Positions 16,557 to 25,215 of a stretch of 64,000 nt of DNA are shown here, piece by piece; the stretch's first letter is position 1; every line of letters starts with the position of its first letter. The notes beneath the pieces were generated by a model. It made no database searches. It was given only the letters and a program-made list of their open reading frames with translations, and was not told the DNA's origin. A program made the translations under genes and the position numbers. The DNA lies in contig NZ_CP007595.1 in the NCBI RefSeq assembly GCF_000785535.1, forward strand, positions 1,302,001 to 1,366,000, written 5' to 3'. Source of the DNA: Arthrobacter sp. PAMC 25486 (GTDB taxonomy: Bacteria; Actinomycetota; Actinomycetes; Actinomycetales; Micrococcaceae).

Positions 16557-18410
16557 TTAGTTTTGAGCGACGAAGTGCAGGGACATGATCATGCGCCGAA
16601 TGTCCTTGTACTCGTCTGTTCCCATGTAGGCAGTGAGACGGGCTTGTCCGGTCGAGGTAGCATCCACGCCCGGCAGGGCCAAATCAGGCGCAATGAAACG
16701 GTTGAAGAATCCCCCGCTGCGTTCGGTAAAGGAGAAACCCGTTTTCGCCATGCTTACAAGGTCCTGTTGTTCTTCGGGATAATTTGTGATGCCCATGGTG
16801 GCACCCCAACCCTTGACATCCTGCACTGCTTGGAAGGCGTAGTTGTTGCTCCCTCGAGCTGTTTGTTTGCTTTCCAGACCGGGCGTGGGAAGACGTTCCA
16901 GCAGTACGTATGGGTTCGTCTCAGGCATTACCGGGGCGCCGAAGATTACTCCTGTATATAAGGTGCCCATGACAACGCCATCAGAATTTCGGATCTCAAG
17001 GCTGACACCGGCTGGCGTGGTGGGATCATTGGCTTGTGATTCCAGCGGATGGACTGTCCACTCTGGATGATGCTCAAATTCCATCGCACGGTCATCGGTG
17101 ACTGTCGTGGTCCATGGTCCGACCACAAATTCCCGTAGGTACCCATCGGTGGGCCCAAATGTCATTTGTGGGCGGACCGCCTTGTCACCAAAGTCAAAGC
17201 TGAACACGATGGTGTTGAGTGTGCCCTCCGCTACGGCAATGGCGATGAACGCCCTCTTCACCGCAGCATTAAGGACGGCCAAGGACGCCTCGGTGGTAGC
17301 TTTTCGAGTTAGGTATTTGCCGATTTGGTCATCGATGTCGAGACCAAATGTTAAGCAATTGGCCAATGCCACCAAGTCAGTTTTTGACGAGGGATCCTTA
17401 TCACTGGAGGTGGCCGCACAATCATTGATTTTCAGGAGAACAGCCAGCCACTGCAACGATTCCTTGTCGCCGCCGTAGGAAGCCGCCCCGATTTCGATCA
17501 GGTTGTAGACGCTGGCTGCCGCTCCCAACATCCAATGGGAGCCAACGGTCAACAGCTGGCCACCGTGACTGCCGATGTCTCCCCAGGCCCGCATCAGATC
17601 TTTTTTGGCATAGCGGAAAGTGACAGTCTCAAAGGGTAGGATTACGCTCGACTGCATGCTGAAAACGTCCGGTCCGCGAAGCTCTTTTTCCGTCCATTTC
17701 ATCTCGTTGGTCACAAAACCCTGCCAGTCAACGCCCCCAGCAGGGTCAGAGGTTCTCTCGGGGGGCCCTACGGTCCTGGCTGCAGAATAGACCATCGCCG
17801 GGTAGTTCCGGTTCATGGTCGCCTTGACCACGAGTTCTTCTGGGTCCCCGGTCCCGCCCACGCACCACTGAAGAACATCCAGCTTGTTGTCGAAGAAGGT
17901 CATGTCTGCCCACTCCGGCACCGTCCCGTCACACGTTGGCTTCTCTGTAAACGTGCCCGTGAGAAGGCCGACTCCATGGATGACCGTTTCAAGAAAGCCC
18001 CACAACGAGAAGTGGTCGACGTGTGCGGTCAGCGTCTTGCGGTCCGGAGACAATTCTGTCTTGACCGGCACCCAAACCTTGTCAGCTTCGTCAAAGTAGG
18101 CAACGGTGCCGAGAACCCCTTCTGGCAGTCCCTGCTCTCTTTCGAAGGAGACCACGGCACCCGACTCCGGAAAGTTGCCATTTGGTAGCCCGAGTTCCAC
18201 CTGGTCATGGACCTCGACAGCCTCTGAGAACCCCGCCACCTTGGCGTTTTCGGCCTTGCGCTTCTCCACCGTAGGCAAAAGCTCAGGGTGCCCCGGAAAA
18301 CTGACTTTAACCTCGCCACCGGAGTCCGTGGAAACCCGTGCTATACCCGGCTCACTCTTGCCCGCGGGAGTGCACCCGGTCACCGAAAGTGCCACAACCA
18401 CAAGGATCAC
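16557..18410 (-). CDS. Large predicted lipoprotein of unknown function
   Basis: This ~617-residue protein starts with a hydrophobic segment ending in a lipobox (LSVTGC), so it should be anchored to the outer face of the membrane. Residues ~30-135 look like a beta-rich ZU5-like region (VELGLPNGNF, FDEADKVWVPVKTELS, LTAHVDHFSLWGFLE). The remainder is not recognised; it includes an alanine-rich helical part and a few cysteines. The GTG at 18410 gives a short signal with no positive N-region. The frame stays open upstream to about 18467, adding a Lys-containing N-region preceded by AGGGGG, so the real start may be a non-standard codon near 18455. It is separated from ddl by about 150 bases and lies downstream of it, probably with its own promoter. 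Confidence 0.65.
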   Translation of the reverse strand: MILVVVALSVTGCTPAGKSEPGIARVSTDSGGEVKVSFPGHPELLPTVEKRKAENAKVAGFSEAVEVHDQVELGLPNGNFPESGAVVSFEREQGLPEGVLGTVAYFDEADKVWVPVKTELSPDRKTLTAHVDHFSLWGFLETVIHGVGLLTGTFTEKPTCDGTVPEWADMTFFDNKLDVLQWCVGGTGDPEELVVKATMNRNYPAMVYSAARTVGPPERTSDPAGGVDWQGFVTNEMKWTEKELRGPDVFSMQSSVILPFETVTFRYAKKDLMRAWGDIGSHGGQLLTVGSHWMLGAAASVYNLIEIGAASYGGDKESLQWLAVLLKINDCAATSSDKDPSSKTDLVALANCLTFGLDIDDQIGKYLTRKATTEASLAVLNAAVKRAFIAIAVAEGTLNTIVFSFDFGDKAVRPQMTFGPTDGYLREFVVGPWTTTVTDDRAMEFEHHPEWTVHPLESQANDPTTPAGVSLEIRNSDGVVMGTLYTGVIFGAPVMPETNPYVLLERLPTPGLESKQTARGSNNYAFQAVQDVKGWGATMGITNYPEEQQDLVSMAKTGFSFTERSGGFFNRFIAPDLALPGVDATSTGQARLTAYMGTDEYKDIRRMIMSLHFVAQN

Positions 18411-18562
18411 CGTTGCTTTAAACAGCGCGTGAATGGACGTTTTTAAGTCCTGCGACGGCAGATGGATGGTTCCCCCTATTTGGCATGCGGTCTGTAATAC
18501 TGCATGAAATGACTTGTTGAGGCCACAACAGTTTGTTGCAGCCCTGTTTCTTCCTGCCAGGC

Positions 18563-19699
18563 TTAGCGCAGGCCGACCTTGCGGGTCAGTGCCAGCTGCA
18601 GCAGCTCGTCAATGAGCTCCGGGTAGCTCAGTCCGGTCGCGGCCCACATCTGCGGGTACATGGAGCTTGGCGTGAAGCCAGGCATCGTGTTGATCTCGTT
18701 GATGATCAGTTCACCCGCTGCCGTGTAGAAGAAGTCCACGCGGGAGAGGCCCTCGGCACCGACGGCGTCGAACGCCAAGGCGGCCTGCTCCTGGATGCGT
18801 GCGACATCAGCCTCAGGCATGTCGGCCGGGCAGCTCAGGTGTACTGCGTTGCCTTGGACGTACTTGGCCTCGAAGTCGTAGAAGGCGTGGTGTGCGCCGT
18901 CCACCATGGCGATCTCTCCGGGCAGGGACACGCGCGGGGCGTCGCTCCCCCGGCCTTCGAGGACGGCGATCTCAATTTCGCGGCCGACGATGCCGGCCTC
19001 GATGACGAGCTTGAGGTCGTGCTCGCGTGCCTCTGCAATGGCGGCATCCAACTCGTCGAGGGAGTCGACCTTGGAAATGCCCATGGACGAGCCCGCCCGG
19101 GCGGGCTTCACGAAGACGGGGAAGCCGAGGGCCTCCACACGTCCGCGCACCTTGGCCGGATCAACCGTCCATTCGCGGTCCGTCACGGAAATGTACGGGC
19201 CAACGGCCAATCCCGCAGCCTCAAAGACGACCTTCATGAAGTGCTTGTCCATGCCAATGGCCGACGCCAAAACGCCCGCACCCACATACCTGGTGTCGCT
19301 CAGCTCGAGCAGCCCCTGAATGGTGCCGTCCTCGCCCCACGGACCGTGCAGCAGCGGGAACACCACGTCCACGGCGCCCAGTTCCTGCGGCACCTGGGCA
19401 GCTTCGGAGACCACCAGCTGGTGCCCGCCGCCCAGGTGGGCCAGGGAAACAGACTGCCCCCCCGCCGCAACCTCCGGCAGGGCACCATTCTTGAGGGACC
19501 AGCCCTCGATCTCCTCGCCAGCCAAAACCCACTGGCCGTTTTTCGCAATACCGATGGGAACGACGTCGTACTTCTCACGGTCAATGGCACCCAGCACGCC
19601 GGCGGCCGTCACACAGCTGACCGCGTGTTCGCTGGAGCGCCCGCCGAAGAGGATGGCGACGCGAATGGGCGCAGTTGTGGCGGGAGAATCAGTAGTCAC
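18563..19699 (-). CDS. ddl: D-alanine--D-alanine ligase
   Basis: This 378-residue ATP-grasp enzyme joins two D-alanines for the peptidoglycan pentapeptide. Visible motifs are ILFGGRSSEHAVSCVTA near the start, PLLHGPWGEDGTIQGLLE, GAGVLASAIGMDKHFMK, FVKPARAGSSMGISKV, and the metal-binding EINTMPGFTPSSMYP near the C-terminus. The length fits the Ddl family. It is separated from gpsA by only a few bases, in the conserved actinobacterial order plsC-gpsA-ddl. The cytoplasmic enzyme is essential unless a second Ddl exists elsewhere. Confidence 0.93.
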   Translation of the reverse strand: MTTDSPATTAPIRVAILFGGRSSEHAVSCVTAAGVLGAIDREKYDVVPIGIAKNGQWVLAGEEIEGWSLKNGALPEVAAGGQSVSLAHLGGGHQLVVSEAAQVPQELGAVDVVFPLLHGPWGEDGTIQGLLELSDTRYVGAGVLASAIGMDKHFMKVVFEAAGLAVGPYISVTDREWTVDPAKVRGRVEALGFPVFVKPARAGSSMGISKVDSLDELDAAIAEAREHDLKLVIEAGIVGREIEIAVLEGRGSDAPRVSLPGEIAMVDGAHHAFYDFEAKYVQGNAVHLSCPADMPEADVARIQEQAALAFDAVGAEGLSRVDFFYTAAGELIINEINTMPGFTPSSMYPQMWAATGLSYPELIDELLQLALTRKVGLR

Positions 19700-19702
19700 G
19701 CG

Positions 19703-20740
19703 TTAGTCGCCTTCGGATTTCAATTGGCGGGCCAGAAGGAGCGGGCCCAGATCATCGACAGTCAGTTTACCCTCAAGGACGGCAACCACGGCGTTCGTGA
19801 TGGGCATATCGACGCCCATCTTGGCGGCCAGGTCCGAGACGGCACGGCCCGACTTGATGCCCTCGGCGGTCTGCGTCATGCGGTTGTTGACCTCATCCAG
19901 TGTGAGGCCCTCGCCCAGCATGCGCCCGGCGGTGTGGTTGCGGCTCAGCGACGATGAGCACGTGGCCACGAGGTCGCCCAGCCCGGCGAGCCCGGCCATG
20001 GTCTCGGCGCGCCCGCCCAGCGCCAGCGCCAGCCGCGTGGTCTCGGCCAGGCCACGCGTGATGACGGAGGCCTTGGTGTTGTCGCCAACCTTTTGGCCCT
20101 CGCAAATGCCCACGCAGAGTGCGATCACGTTCTTCACGATCCCGCCGATCTCCACACCCACCACATCGTTGATGGTGTAGGGGCGGAAATATGTTGGCTT
20201 GCAGACGTTCGCAACCCACTTGGCCGTGTTCTCATCCGTGCAGGCCACCACCGAGGCGGTGGGTTCCTGGCGCGCAATTTCCATGGCCAGGTTGGGCCCG
20301 GAGACGACGACGACGCGGTCCGCGGTCAGGCCGAGTTCCTCCTGGATGACCTGGGACATGCGCTGGTCTGTGCCCAGCTCCAGCCCCTTCATCAAGCTGA
20401 CGACGACGGAGTCCTTGGCTATGTGTCCGGCCCACCCACGCAGCTGCTCACGCAGGGTCTGGGCGGGGACGGCCAGGACCACGAGCTCGGCGTCCTTGAG
20501 AACTTCTACGACATCCGTGGACGCGGAGATGTTCTTCGGCAGTTCTGTGGTGGAGAGGTAGCGGGGGTTGCGGTGGTGGTTGTTGATCTGGTCGACGACC
20601 TCATCGCGGCGGCCCCACAGGACGATCTTGCGCTCCGTGCCTTCGGCGGCGTCACCGAGGATCTTCGCGAACGTGGTCCCCCAGCTGCCGGCACCCAATA
20701 CCGCTGTCTTGACCGGCGCATTGCCATCCACATAGCTCAC
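19703..20740 (-). CDS. gpsA: NAD(P)H-dependent glycerol-3-phosphate dehydrogenase
   Basis: This 345-residue enzyme reduces dihydroxyacetone phosphate to sn-glycerol 3-phosphate for phospholipid synthesis. It has the GAGSWGTTFAKI nucleotide-binding loop, LVVLAVPAQTLREQL, the VVSGPNLAMEIA motif, the IGGIVKNVIALCVGICEG segment with the catalytic lysine, and TRGLAETTRLA. The GTG at 20740 overlaps the plsC stop (GTGA), so coupling decides the start; the frame continues upstream through plsC but only as a shadow. Product and the upstream acyltransferase act in succession. Confidence 0.92.
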   Translation of the reverse strand: MSYVDGNAPVKTAVLGAGSWGTTFAKILGDAAEGTERKIVLWGRRDEVVDQINNHHRNPRYLSTTELPKNISASTDVVEVLKDAELVVLAVPAQTLREQLRGWAGHIAKDSVVVSLMKGLELGTDQRMSQVIQEELGLTADRVVVVSGPNLAMEIARQEPTASVVACTDENTAKWVANVCKPTYFRPYTINDVVGVEIGGIVKNVIALCVGICEGQKVGDNTKASVITRGLAETTRLALALGGRAETMAGLAGLGDLVATCSSSLSRNHTAGRMLGEGLTLDEVNNRMTQTAEGIKSGRAVSDLAAKMGVDMPITNAVVAVLEGKLTVDDLGPLLLARQLKSEGD

Positions 20741-21594
20741 TGGAGGTCCCCATTTTCTGTTGTTCCGGCGTCGTGCTTGGTTTTGTTCTTGGCGTCCGAC
20801 TTCGTGGCCGGCTTGGCATCGGCGCCGCGTTCGACGAAGCGGCCGTGGCTTGCCTGGTGGTGCGCGGAAGGGTCCCAGCGCTGTGCCGGGGCCTTCTCTC
20901 CGCGCAATCCCTCGAGCATCTCGGTGATGGCCGCCATGATGACTTCGGTCATGGCCTCGAGCGTGGCCTTGTCCGCGGTGCGGCCTTCGAAGGCGCTGAG
21001 GTCCACGGGGTTGCCAACCACCACCTTGACCCGCTTGCGCGGGAAGATCTTGAATCCCTTGGCGTAGCGGGGGAACACCTCCTGGGCACCCCAGTGGACC
21101 ACGGGAACCACCTTCGCGCCGGTGCCCAAGGCGAGCCTGGCGGCACCGGTGCGCCCCTTCATGGGCCACAGCTCTGGGTCCCGGGTGAGCGTGCCTTCCG
21201 GGTAAATCACGACTGCACCTCCGCCGTCGAGCACTTCCTGCGCAACCGTCAGGGACTTGCCGGCACCGGCACCGCTGCGCTCCACCGGGATCTGGTGGGC
21301 ACCACGCAGGGCCGCACCGAGCACGGGGGTCTTGAAGAGCCCGTCCTTGGCGAGGAAGTGCGGCATGATGTTCTGGTTGTAGAGCATGTGGCCAACGACG
21401 ATCGGATCGATTTCGGTGCAGTGGTTGGGGACCACGATGAAGCCCTCGTCGCGGGGCAGGCGTTCCAGGCCGTGCCACTCCTTGCCGATGAGGACGTTCA
21501 TGATGGGCCTGGCCACACCGGCCAGGAGGCCGAAGAACATGCGGGTGCCGATGGTCATGCCCTTGGGCTTGTAGGGGCGCTTCTGGTGCTCCAC
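20737..21594 (-). CDS. plsC: 1-acyl-sn-glycerol-3-phosphate acyltransferase
   Basis: This 285-residue membrane-associated acyltransferase has the NHCTEIDPI variant of the NHX4D catalytic motif near residue 57, and the IYPEGTLTRDPEL acyltransferase block III near residue 135. It acylates lysophosphatidic acid to phosphatidic acid. The start is GTG at 21594, 12 bases after murA. The C-terminal 40 residues are a charged, lysine-rich tail, common in actinobacterial PlsC-like proteins. It is in operon order murA-plsC-gpsA-ddl. Confidence 0.88.
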   Translation of the reverse strand: MEHQKRPYKPKGMTIGTRMFFGLLAGVARPIMNVLIGKEWHGLERLPRDEGFIVVPNHCTEIDPIVVGHMLYNQNIMPHFLAKDGLFKTPVLGAALRGAHQIPVERSGAGAGKSLTVAQEVLDGGGAVVIYPEGTLTRDPELWPMKGRTGAARLALGTGAKVVPVVHWGAQEVFPRYAKGFKIFPRKRVKVVVGNPVDLSAFEGRTADKATLEAMTEVIMAAITEMLEGLRGEKAPAQRWDPSAHHQASHGRFVERGADAKPATKSDAKNKTKHDAGTTENGDLQ

Positions 21595-21605
21595 TGGTTT
21601 CCCGC

Positions 21606-22937
21606 CTACTTGCTTTCCTGGACGTCGAAGTCGGCGCCGAGGGAGTCAAGCTTGGCGGTGAAGTGCTCGTAGCCGCGGCTGATCACATCGATGCCGGTGA
21701 CGGTGGAGGTACCCTCGGCGGCGAGGGCCGCGATCATGTGGCTGAAGCCGCCGCGGAGGTCCGGGACGTGGATGTTGGCGCCCTTGAGCGGGGTTGATCC
21801 GGAAATCACGGCCGAGTGGATGAAATTGCGCTGGCCGAAACGGCACGGGATGCTGCCGAGGCATTCGCGATGGAGCTGAATGCTGGCGCCCATCCTTGTC
21901 AGTGCTTCCGTGAAGCCGAAGCGGTTTTCGTACACGGTTTCGTGGACGATGGAGACGCCCTCGGCCTGGGTCAGTGCCACGACGAGGGGCTGCTGCCAGT
22001 CCGTCATGAAGCCGGGGTGGACGTCTGTTTCCAGGACCAGCGGCTTCAGGGCGCCGCCCTTGTGGAAGAAGCGGATGCCGTCGTCTTGGATGTCCATGCC
22101 ACCGCCGATCTTGCGGAACGTGTTGACGAACGTCATCATGTCGCGCTGACTGGCACCCTCGACGTAGATGTCACCGCCCGTGACGAGTGCGGCCGAGGCC
22201 CAGGAGGCTGACTCGTTGCGGTCCGGCAGGGCGGTGTGGTCGTAGCCGGTGAGCTCGGTGACGCCCTCGATGCGGATGGTCCGGTCCGTCTGGACGGAGA
22301 TGATGGCGCCCATCTTTTGCAGGATCGCTATGAGGTCGATGATCTCCGGCTCGGTGGCGGCACCTGTCAGTTCGGTGATGCCCTCGGCCCGCGTTGCGGA
22401 CAGGAGGACCTGTTCCGTGGCGCCGACGCTGGGGTACGGCAGGTTGATCTTGGTGCCCTTGAGGCCCATGGGTGCTGAGATGGAGATGCCGCTGTCGGTT
22501 TTGTCCACAACTGCACCGAATTGGCGCAGGACTTCCAGGTGGTAGTCGATGGGACGGTCGCCGATCTTGCAGCCGCCCAGGTCCGGGATGAAGGCGTGCC
22601 CGATCGAGTGGATCAAGGGCCCGCACAACAGGATGGGGATGCGTGAGTCACCGGCATGCGTGTTGATCTCGGCGGAGGTGGCCTTTTTGGCGTTGGCCGG
22701 GTCCATGGTCAGGTCACCCGTGACAGGGTCCTTGTCCACAGTGATGCCGTGAATCTGGAGCAGCGAGGTGACAACCTCGACGTCCTTGATCTCCGGCACA
22801 TTGCGCAGTGTTGACGGCGAGTTGCCCAACAGTGCAGCCACCATCGCCTTGGGAACGAGGTTTTTGGCACCGCGTACCTGCACACGTCCCCTAAGTGGAA
22901 CACCACCACGGACTGTCAGAATTCTGCTCATCGTCAT
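21606..22937 (-). CDS. murA: UDP-N-acetylglucosamine 1-carboxyvinyltransferase
   Basis: This 443-residue enzyme transfers enolpyruvate from PEP to UDP-GlcNAc, the first committed step of peptidoglycan synthesis. It begins LTVRGGVPLRGRVQVRGAKN with the conserved lysine-asparagine pair, has the IPDLGGCKIGDRPIDYHLEVL loop in the active-site region with the PEP-binding cysteine (the fosfomycin target), and ends with the VPDLRGGFSHMIAALAA motif. ATG at 22937 has GAGG about 8 bases before it; the ATG at 22931 is an alternative. The long non-coding stretch upstream probably holds the promoter for the four-gene operon. Confidence 0.92.
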   Translation of the reverse strand: MTMSRILTVRGGVPLRGRVQVRGAKNLVPKAMVAALLGNSPSTLRNVPEIKDVEVVTSLLQIHGITVDKDPVTGDLTMDPANAKKATSAEINTHAGDSRIPILLCGPLIHSIGHAFIPDLGGCKIGDRPIDYHLEVLRQFGAVVDKTDSGISISAPMGLKGTKINLPYPSVGATEQVLLSATRAEGITELTGAATEPEIIDLIAILQKMGAIISVQTDRTIRIEGVTELTGYDHTALPDRNESASWASAALVTGGDIYVEGASQRDMMTFVNTFRKIGGGMDIQDDGIRFFHKGGALKPLVLETDVHPGFMTDWQQPLVVALTQAEGVSIVHETVYENRFGFTEALTRMGASIQLHRECLGSIPCRFGQRNFIHSAVISGSTPLKGANIHVPDLRGGFSHMIAALAAEGTSTVTGIDVISRGYEHFTAKLDSLGADFDVQESK

Positions 22938-23259
22938 CTAAATCCTCTGCTACATGCTGTGCACCCGTTGCCGTCCGGGGTTGTCCCGGGGCCCGCCGGC
23001 GCCTCCCGGTACATGCCAGTTCATGCCGGGGCTCCCCCGGTATGGTCCGGGGCTTCGTCTCAAGCATAGTTTCTCCCCATCTGGATGCGTAAATGCGCCG
23101 CGGTCGTTGTGGTGGATGCCTCGCTGGGAATGGGCTGCAGGCTCTTCCCTGGCCACCTGCGCCATCATGCGCATCCACGGTCCTCGGCGTTGCGCATGAC
23201 CGCGCTTCGGGCAGTTGCTTCGCCGGCCGCGGGCACTGGAACGGGCCGCCCCTGCAAAA

Positions 23260-23319
23260 TGACACCGATCCCGCTTTCTGATCCCGCCATCCCGTGATCA
23301 GAAAGCGGGATCGGTGTCA
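23260..23319. repeat. 24-base perfect inverted repeat (hairpin)
   Basis: Arms at 23260-23283 and 23296-23319 are exact complements (TGACACCGATCC... outward), separated by a 12-base loop. No T-tract follows. Part of the right arm and flank (CGGTGTCAGAAAT) recurs at about 29998-30010, near the other edge of the pilus insertion. The 527 bases between murA and the antitoxin gene hold no convincing gene apart from this structure. Confidence 0.85.
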
Positions 23320-23464
23320 GAAATTGCCTGCCGGAACTTCTCGAGTTATCCCGCCGCGGCTGGTGCTCCTTGTAGACCCACAACCACGGCAAAACACGTT
23401 TCACGCTCTGCCGTGCGTCGCGTTGCACCACAACCCACGGCACGGTGGCTTTTGGCGACAGGGC

Positions 23465-23836
23465 TTATCGGCTGACCAACTGCTGGGCCCGCTGATGGGA
23501 GACGCCAAGAACCGTGCCGATGTCGCGGACTGTTACACCTTGACGCCGGAGGACAAGAGCTGCGGCCCGTCGTTCCCGGGCAGACTCGGCCTTGAGCTCT
23601 TCAGCCTTCGCGGCCAGGGCGGCGGCCTCGAGTAAATGGGCAGTCACTTCCGGGGTGTCAATGCTGACTTCTACGTTGAAGTCAGACTCGGGGCGTCCAG
23701 TGAGCTGCGAAGCCAAGTCCCTGGCCATGACTGGGATCTCAGCCAGGTTGCGGGCTTGTGTGTAGAAGTTTTCAATGTCATCGGACGTTACGAACCAGAA
23801 TCGTCCGTCCCTGACAGCCGTCACATGTAGTGTCAC
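23465..23836 (-). CDS. hicB: HicB-like antitoxin (partner toxin frameshifted)
   Basis: This 123-residue protein starts with a HicB-like strand pair (LHVTAVRDGRFWFVTSDDIEN), has an alanine/glutamate-rich middle helix, and ends with a helix-turn-helix (VTVRDIGTVLGVSHQRAQQL). The GTG at 23836 overlaps the toxin stop by 4 bases, so they form a coupled toxin-antitoxin pair. The toxin frame upstream is broken, leaving a free antitoxin that may still repress its promoter or cross-neutralise another HicA. It is the same layout as 14786-15187. Confidence 0.72.
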   Translation of the reverse strand: MTLHVTAVRDGRFWFVTSDDIENFYTQARNLAEIPVMARDLASQLTGRPESDFNVEVSIDTPEVTAHLLEAAALAAKAEELKAESARERRAAALVLRRQGVTVRDIGTVLGVSHQRAQQLVSR

Positions 23837-24034
23837 TGCGTGTCCTTTCCTTCAGCCTGCTTGATGATCTGCTTGGCGAGCATCTCGCCGATCTCGTTAT
23901 GGCGTGGAACTTGCGCGGTGTTCTCCCCTCACATCAACGCGAGTATGACGACTGCCCTCCGTGGCGGTGTACTCGACTCCGAGCTCCTTCGCGATGCACT
24001 TGAGTCTGTTCAGGAGATCACGTCGTTTCATCAT
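23833..24034 (-). pseudogene. hicA: Frameshifted HicA toxin gene
   Basis: From the ATG at 24034 (or 24031) the frame reads KRRDLLNRLKCIAKELGVEY then TATEGGSHTRVDV, a clear HicA start with the catalytic GGSH histidine. The frame then hits a stop soon after RGEHRA. In the +1 frame it continues ENTAQVPRHNEIGEML then AKQIIKQAEGKDTQ and ends at 23833, overlapping the antitoxin start. A single extra base near 23925-23931, in an AGGGGAG run, explains the break. The full-length toxin would be about 66 residues. Confidence 0.78.
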
Positions 24035-24142
24035 CACAATTTCAGTCTAGAGACCTCTAGACGTGACTGACAAGAGCTGACTAGACACCACTCCGGAAGC
24101 TGCACTTTGAGCATTGTCGACGAGGATGCGAAAACTGCGTAT

Positions 24143-24249
24143 GGCGAGGGGCTGCCCAAGGCGGGCCGGCGCTGGGAGGCGGGGTCCCGGCGTCGTACAT
24201 TAACGGCGGACACGCAAAAACCGGCCCACCCCCGAAGGGATGGACCGGC
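24143..24249. repeat. Left copy of direct repeat flanking the pilus locus
   Basis: 62 bases (24143-24204) match 30064-30125 with 3 mismatches, and 24206-24249 match 30142-30185 almost exactly. The right copy has about 15 extra bases between the two blocks. The second block is a terminator hairpin. Confidence 0.88.
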
Positions 24250-24250
24250 C
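24215..24250 (-). terminator. Rho-independent terminator after the sortase gene
   Basis: On the minus strand a GGCCGGTCCATCCC stem pairs with GGGTGGGCCGG around a CTTCGG loop, followed by TTTTT. It lies 40 bases after the sortase stop. Confidence 0.8.
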
Positions 24251-24289
24251 TTGGTGCGGCGTTCTTTGGTGCGCAGGAGGTCCTTATCT

Positions 24290-25162
24290 TCAGTTCGCAG
24301 GGACCCTGCGGGTCCGGAGAACATACACAGTACCGGCGGAGAGAACTCCGAGCAGGACCAGCGCCCACCAGGGGAAGCCCACGACAGTCGCTGGAGTGTT
24401 TGCAGTTGGTAGTGTGGCATCCACGCGTTCGGCTGTGACAAGGATGCGGTGTGAATTGATGCCGAGCGGGGTGCAAGTGACGAGAGTTAGCAAGTCGCGG
24501 CCGACTTCTGGTCTCAGGGTTTCCGTCTCCGAAGGCAGCACCACCGAAGAATTCTGCACTTGGTAGATGGTGGTGCGGCCATAGACGTCAACTTCGATGG
24601 TGTCGCCCACCTGCAATTTGTCCAGGTGGGTGAACAAGGTGGCCTGCGGCAGTCCACGGTGGCCAGTCATGACCGCATGCGTGCCTGTACCACCCACCGG
24701 CAGCGCTGTACCTTGGAGGTGTCCCGCGCCTTGACGCAGGATATCCGCACCCGTGCCATGGTAAACCGGCAAGGTGAGGTCCAACTTGGGGATGCGCAGT
24801 CGGGCCATGATGCCGTCGCCTGACGGTTCTAAAAGGTCCCAATACGGGTCATCCGTTTTGACCGTCTCGTCCTGAATCGCCGCAAATGGATCAACGATTC
24901 GACTGCCGTCCGCCAGTGAGGCGTTGTAGTTCACGGCTGCCTGCAGAGCGGCCGCGCGTTCCTGGGGATGCAGTGCCTCGACCGTTTCCACGTAGCGCCC
25001 GGATTCTTGCCCCTGTCCCATAGCGGAAAACCAGCTCGCCGCCGACGGGTAGAGCATGATGCAGGCGCCAAGGAACACCAGCAGCGCCGTTCCCAAGGAG
25101 AGCAGCGCAATGCGACGCCGGGGAGCTTGGTGGGCTGCCCGGCGTCGTTCATTGTTGCTCAC
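24290..25162 (-). CDS. srtC: Class C (pilin-polymerising) sortase
   Basis: This 290-residue protein has an N-terminal membrane helix (residues ~17-40), a sortase fold, and a C-terminal membrane helix followed by basic residues, as in class C sortases. The catalytic histidine is in TGHRGLP, the cysteine in TLVTCTPLG, and the arginine in NSHRILV. The segment DDPYWDLL before the catalytic domain looks like the lid motif (DP plus aromatic) that blocks the active site of pilus sortases. It should polymerise the LPLTG pilin encoded just upstream and add the larger LPLTG protein. It is the last gene of the three-gene operon, followed by a terminator. Confidence 0.9.
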   Translation of the reverse strand: MSNNERRRAAHQAPRRRIALLSLGTALLVFLGACIMLYPSAASWFSAMGQGQESGRYVETVEALHPQERAAALQAAVNYNASLADGSRIVDPFAAIQDETVKTDDPYWDLLEPSGDGIMARLRIPKLDLTLPVYHGTGADILRQGAGHLQGTALPVGGTGTHAVMTGHRGLPQATLFTHLDKLQVGDTIEVDVYGRTTIYQVQNSSVVLPSETETLRPEVGRDLLTLVTCTPLGINSHRILVTAERVDATLPTANTPATVVGFPWWALVLLGVLSAGTVYVLRTRRVPAN

Positions 25163-25215
25163 GGGAGAGGCCTTGGCGCGGTCAATTTGTTCCCTGTTCT
25201 AGGCCGAAGTGCCGC

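Noticed and set aside
18533..19957. Plus-strand frame of 474 residues across ddl
   Set aside because: Antisense shadow of ddl and gpsA; composition is rich in His/Gln/Gly as expected for the complement of a coding frame.
19703..21649. One 648-residue frame through plsC into gpsA as a fusion
   Set aside because: The first half is the out-of-frame shadow of plsC; the GpsA Rossmann motif starts right after the GTG at 20740.
22891..23265. Minus-strand frame overlapping the murA start
   Set aside because: Low-complexity composition and overlap with murA; no family match. A small leader peptide from the ATG near 23064 cannot be excluded but is unsupported.
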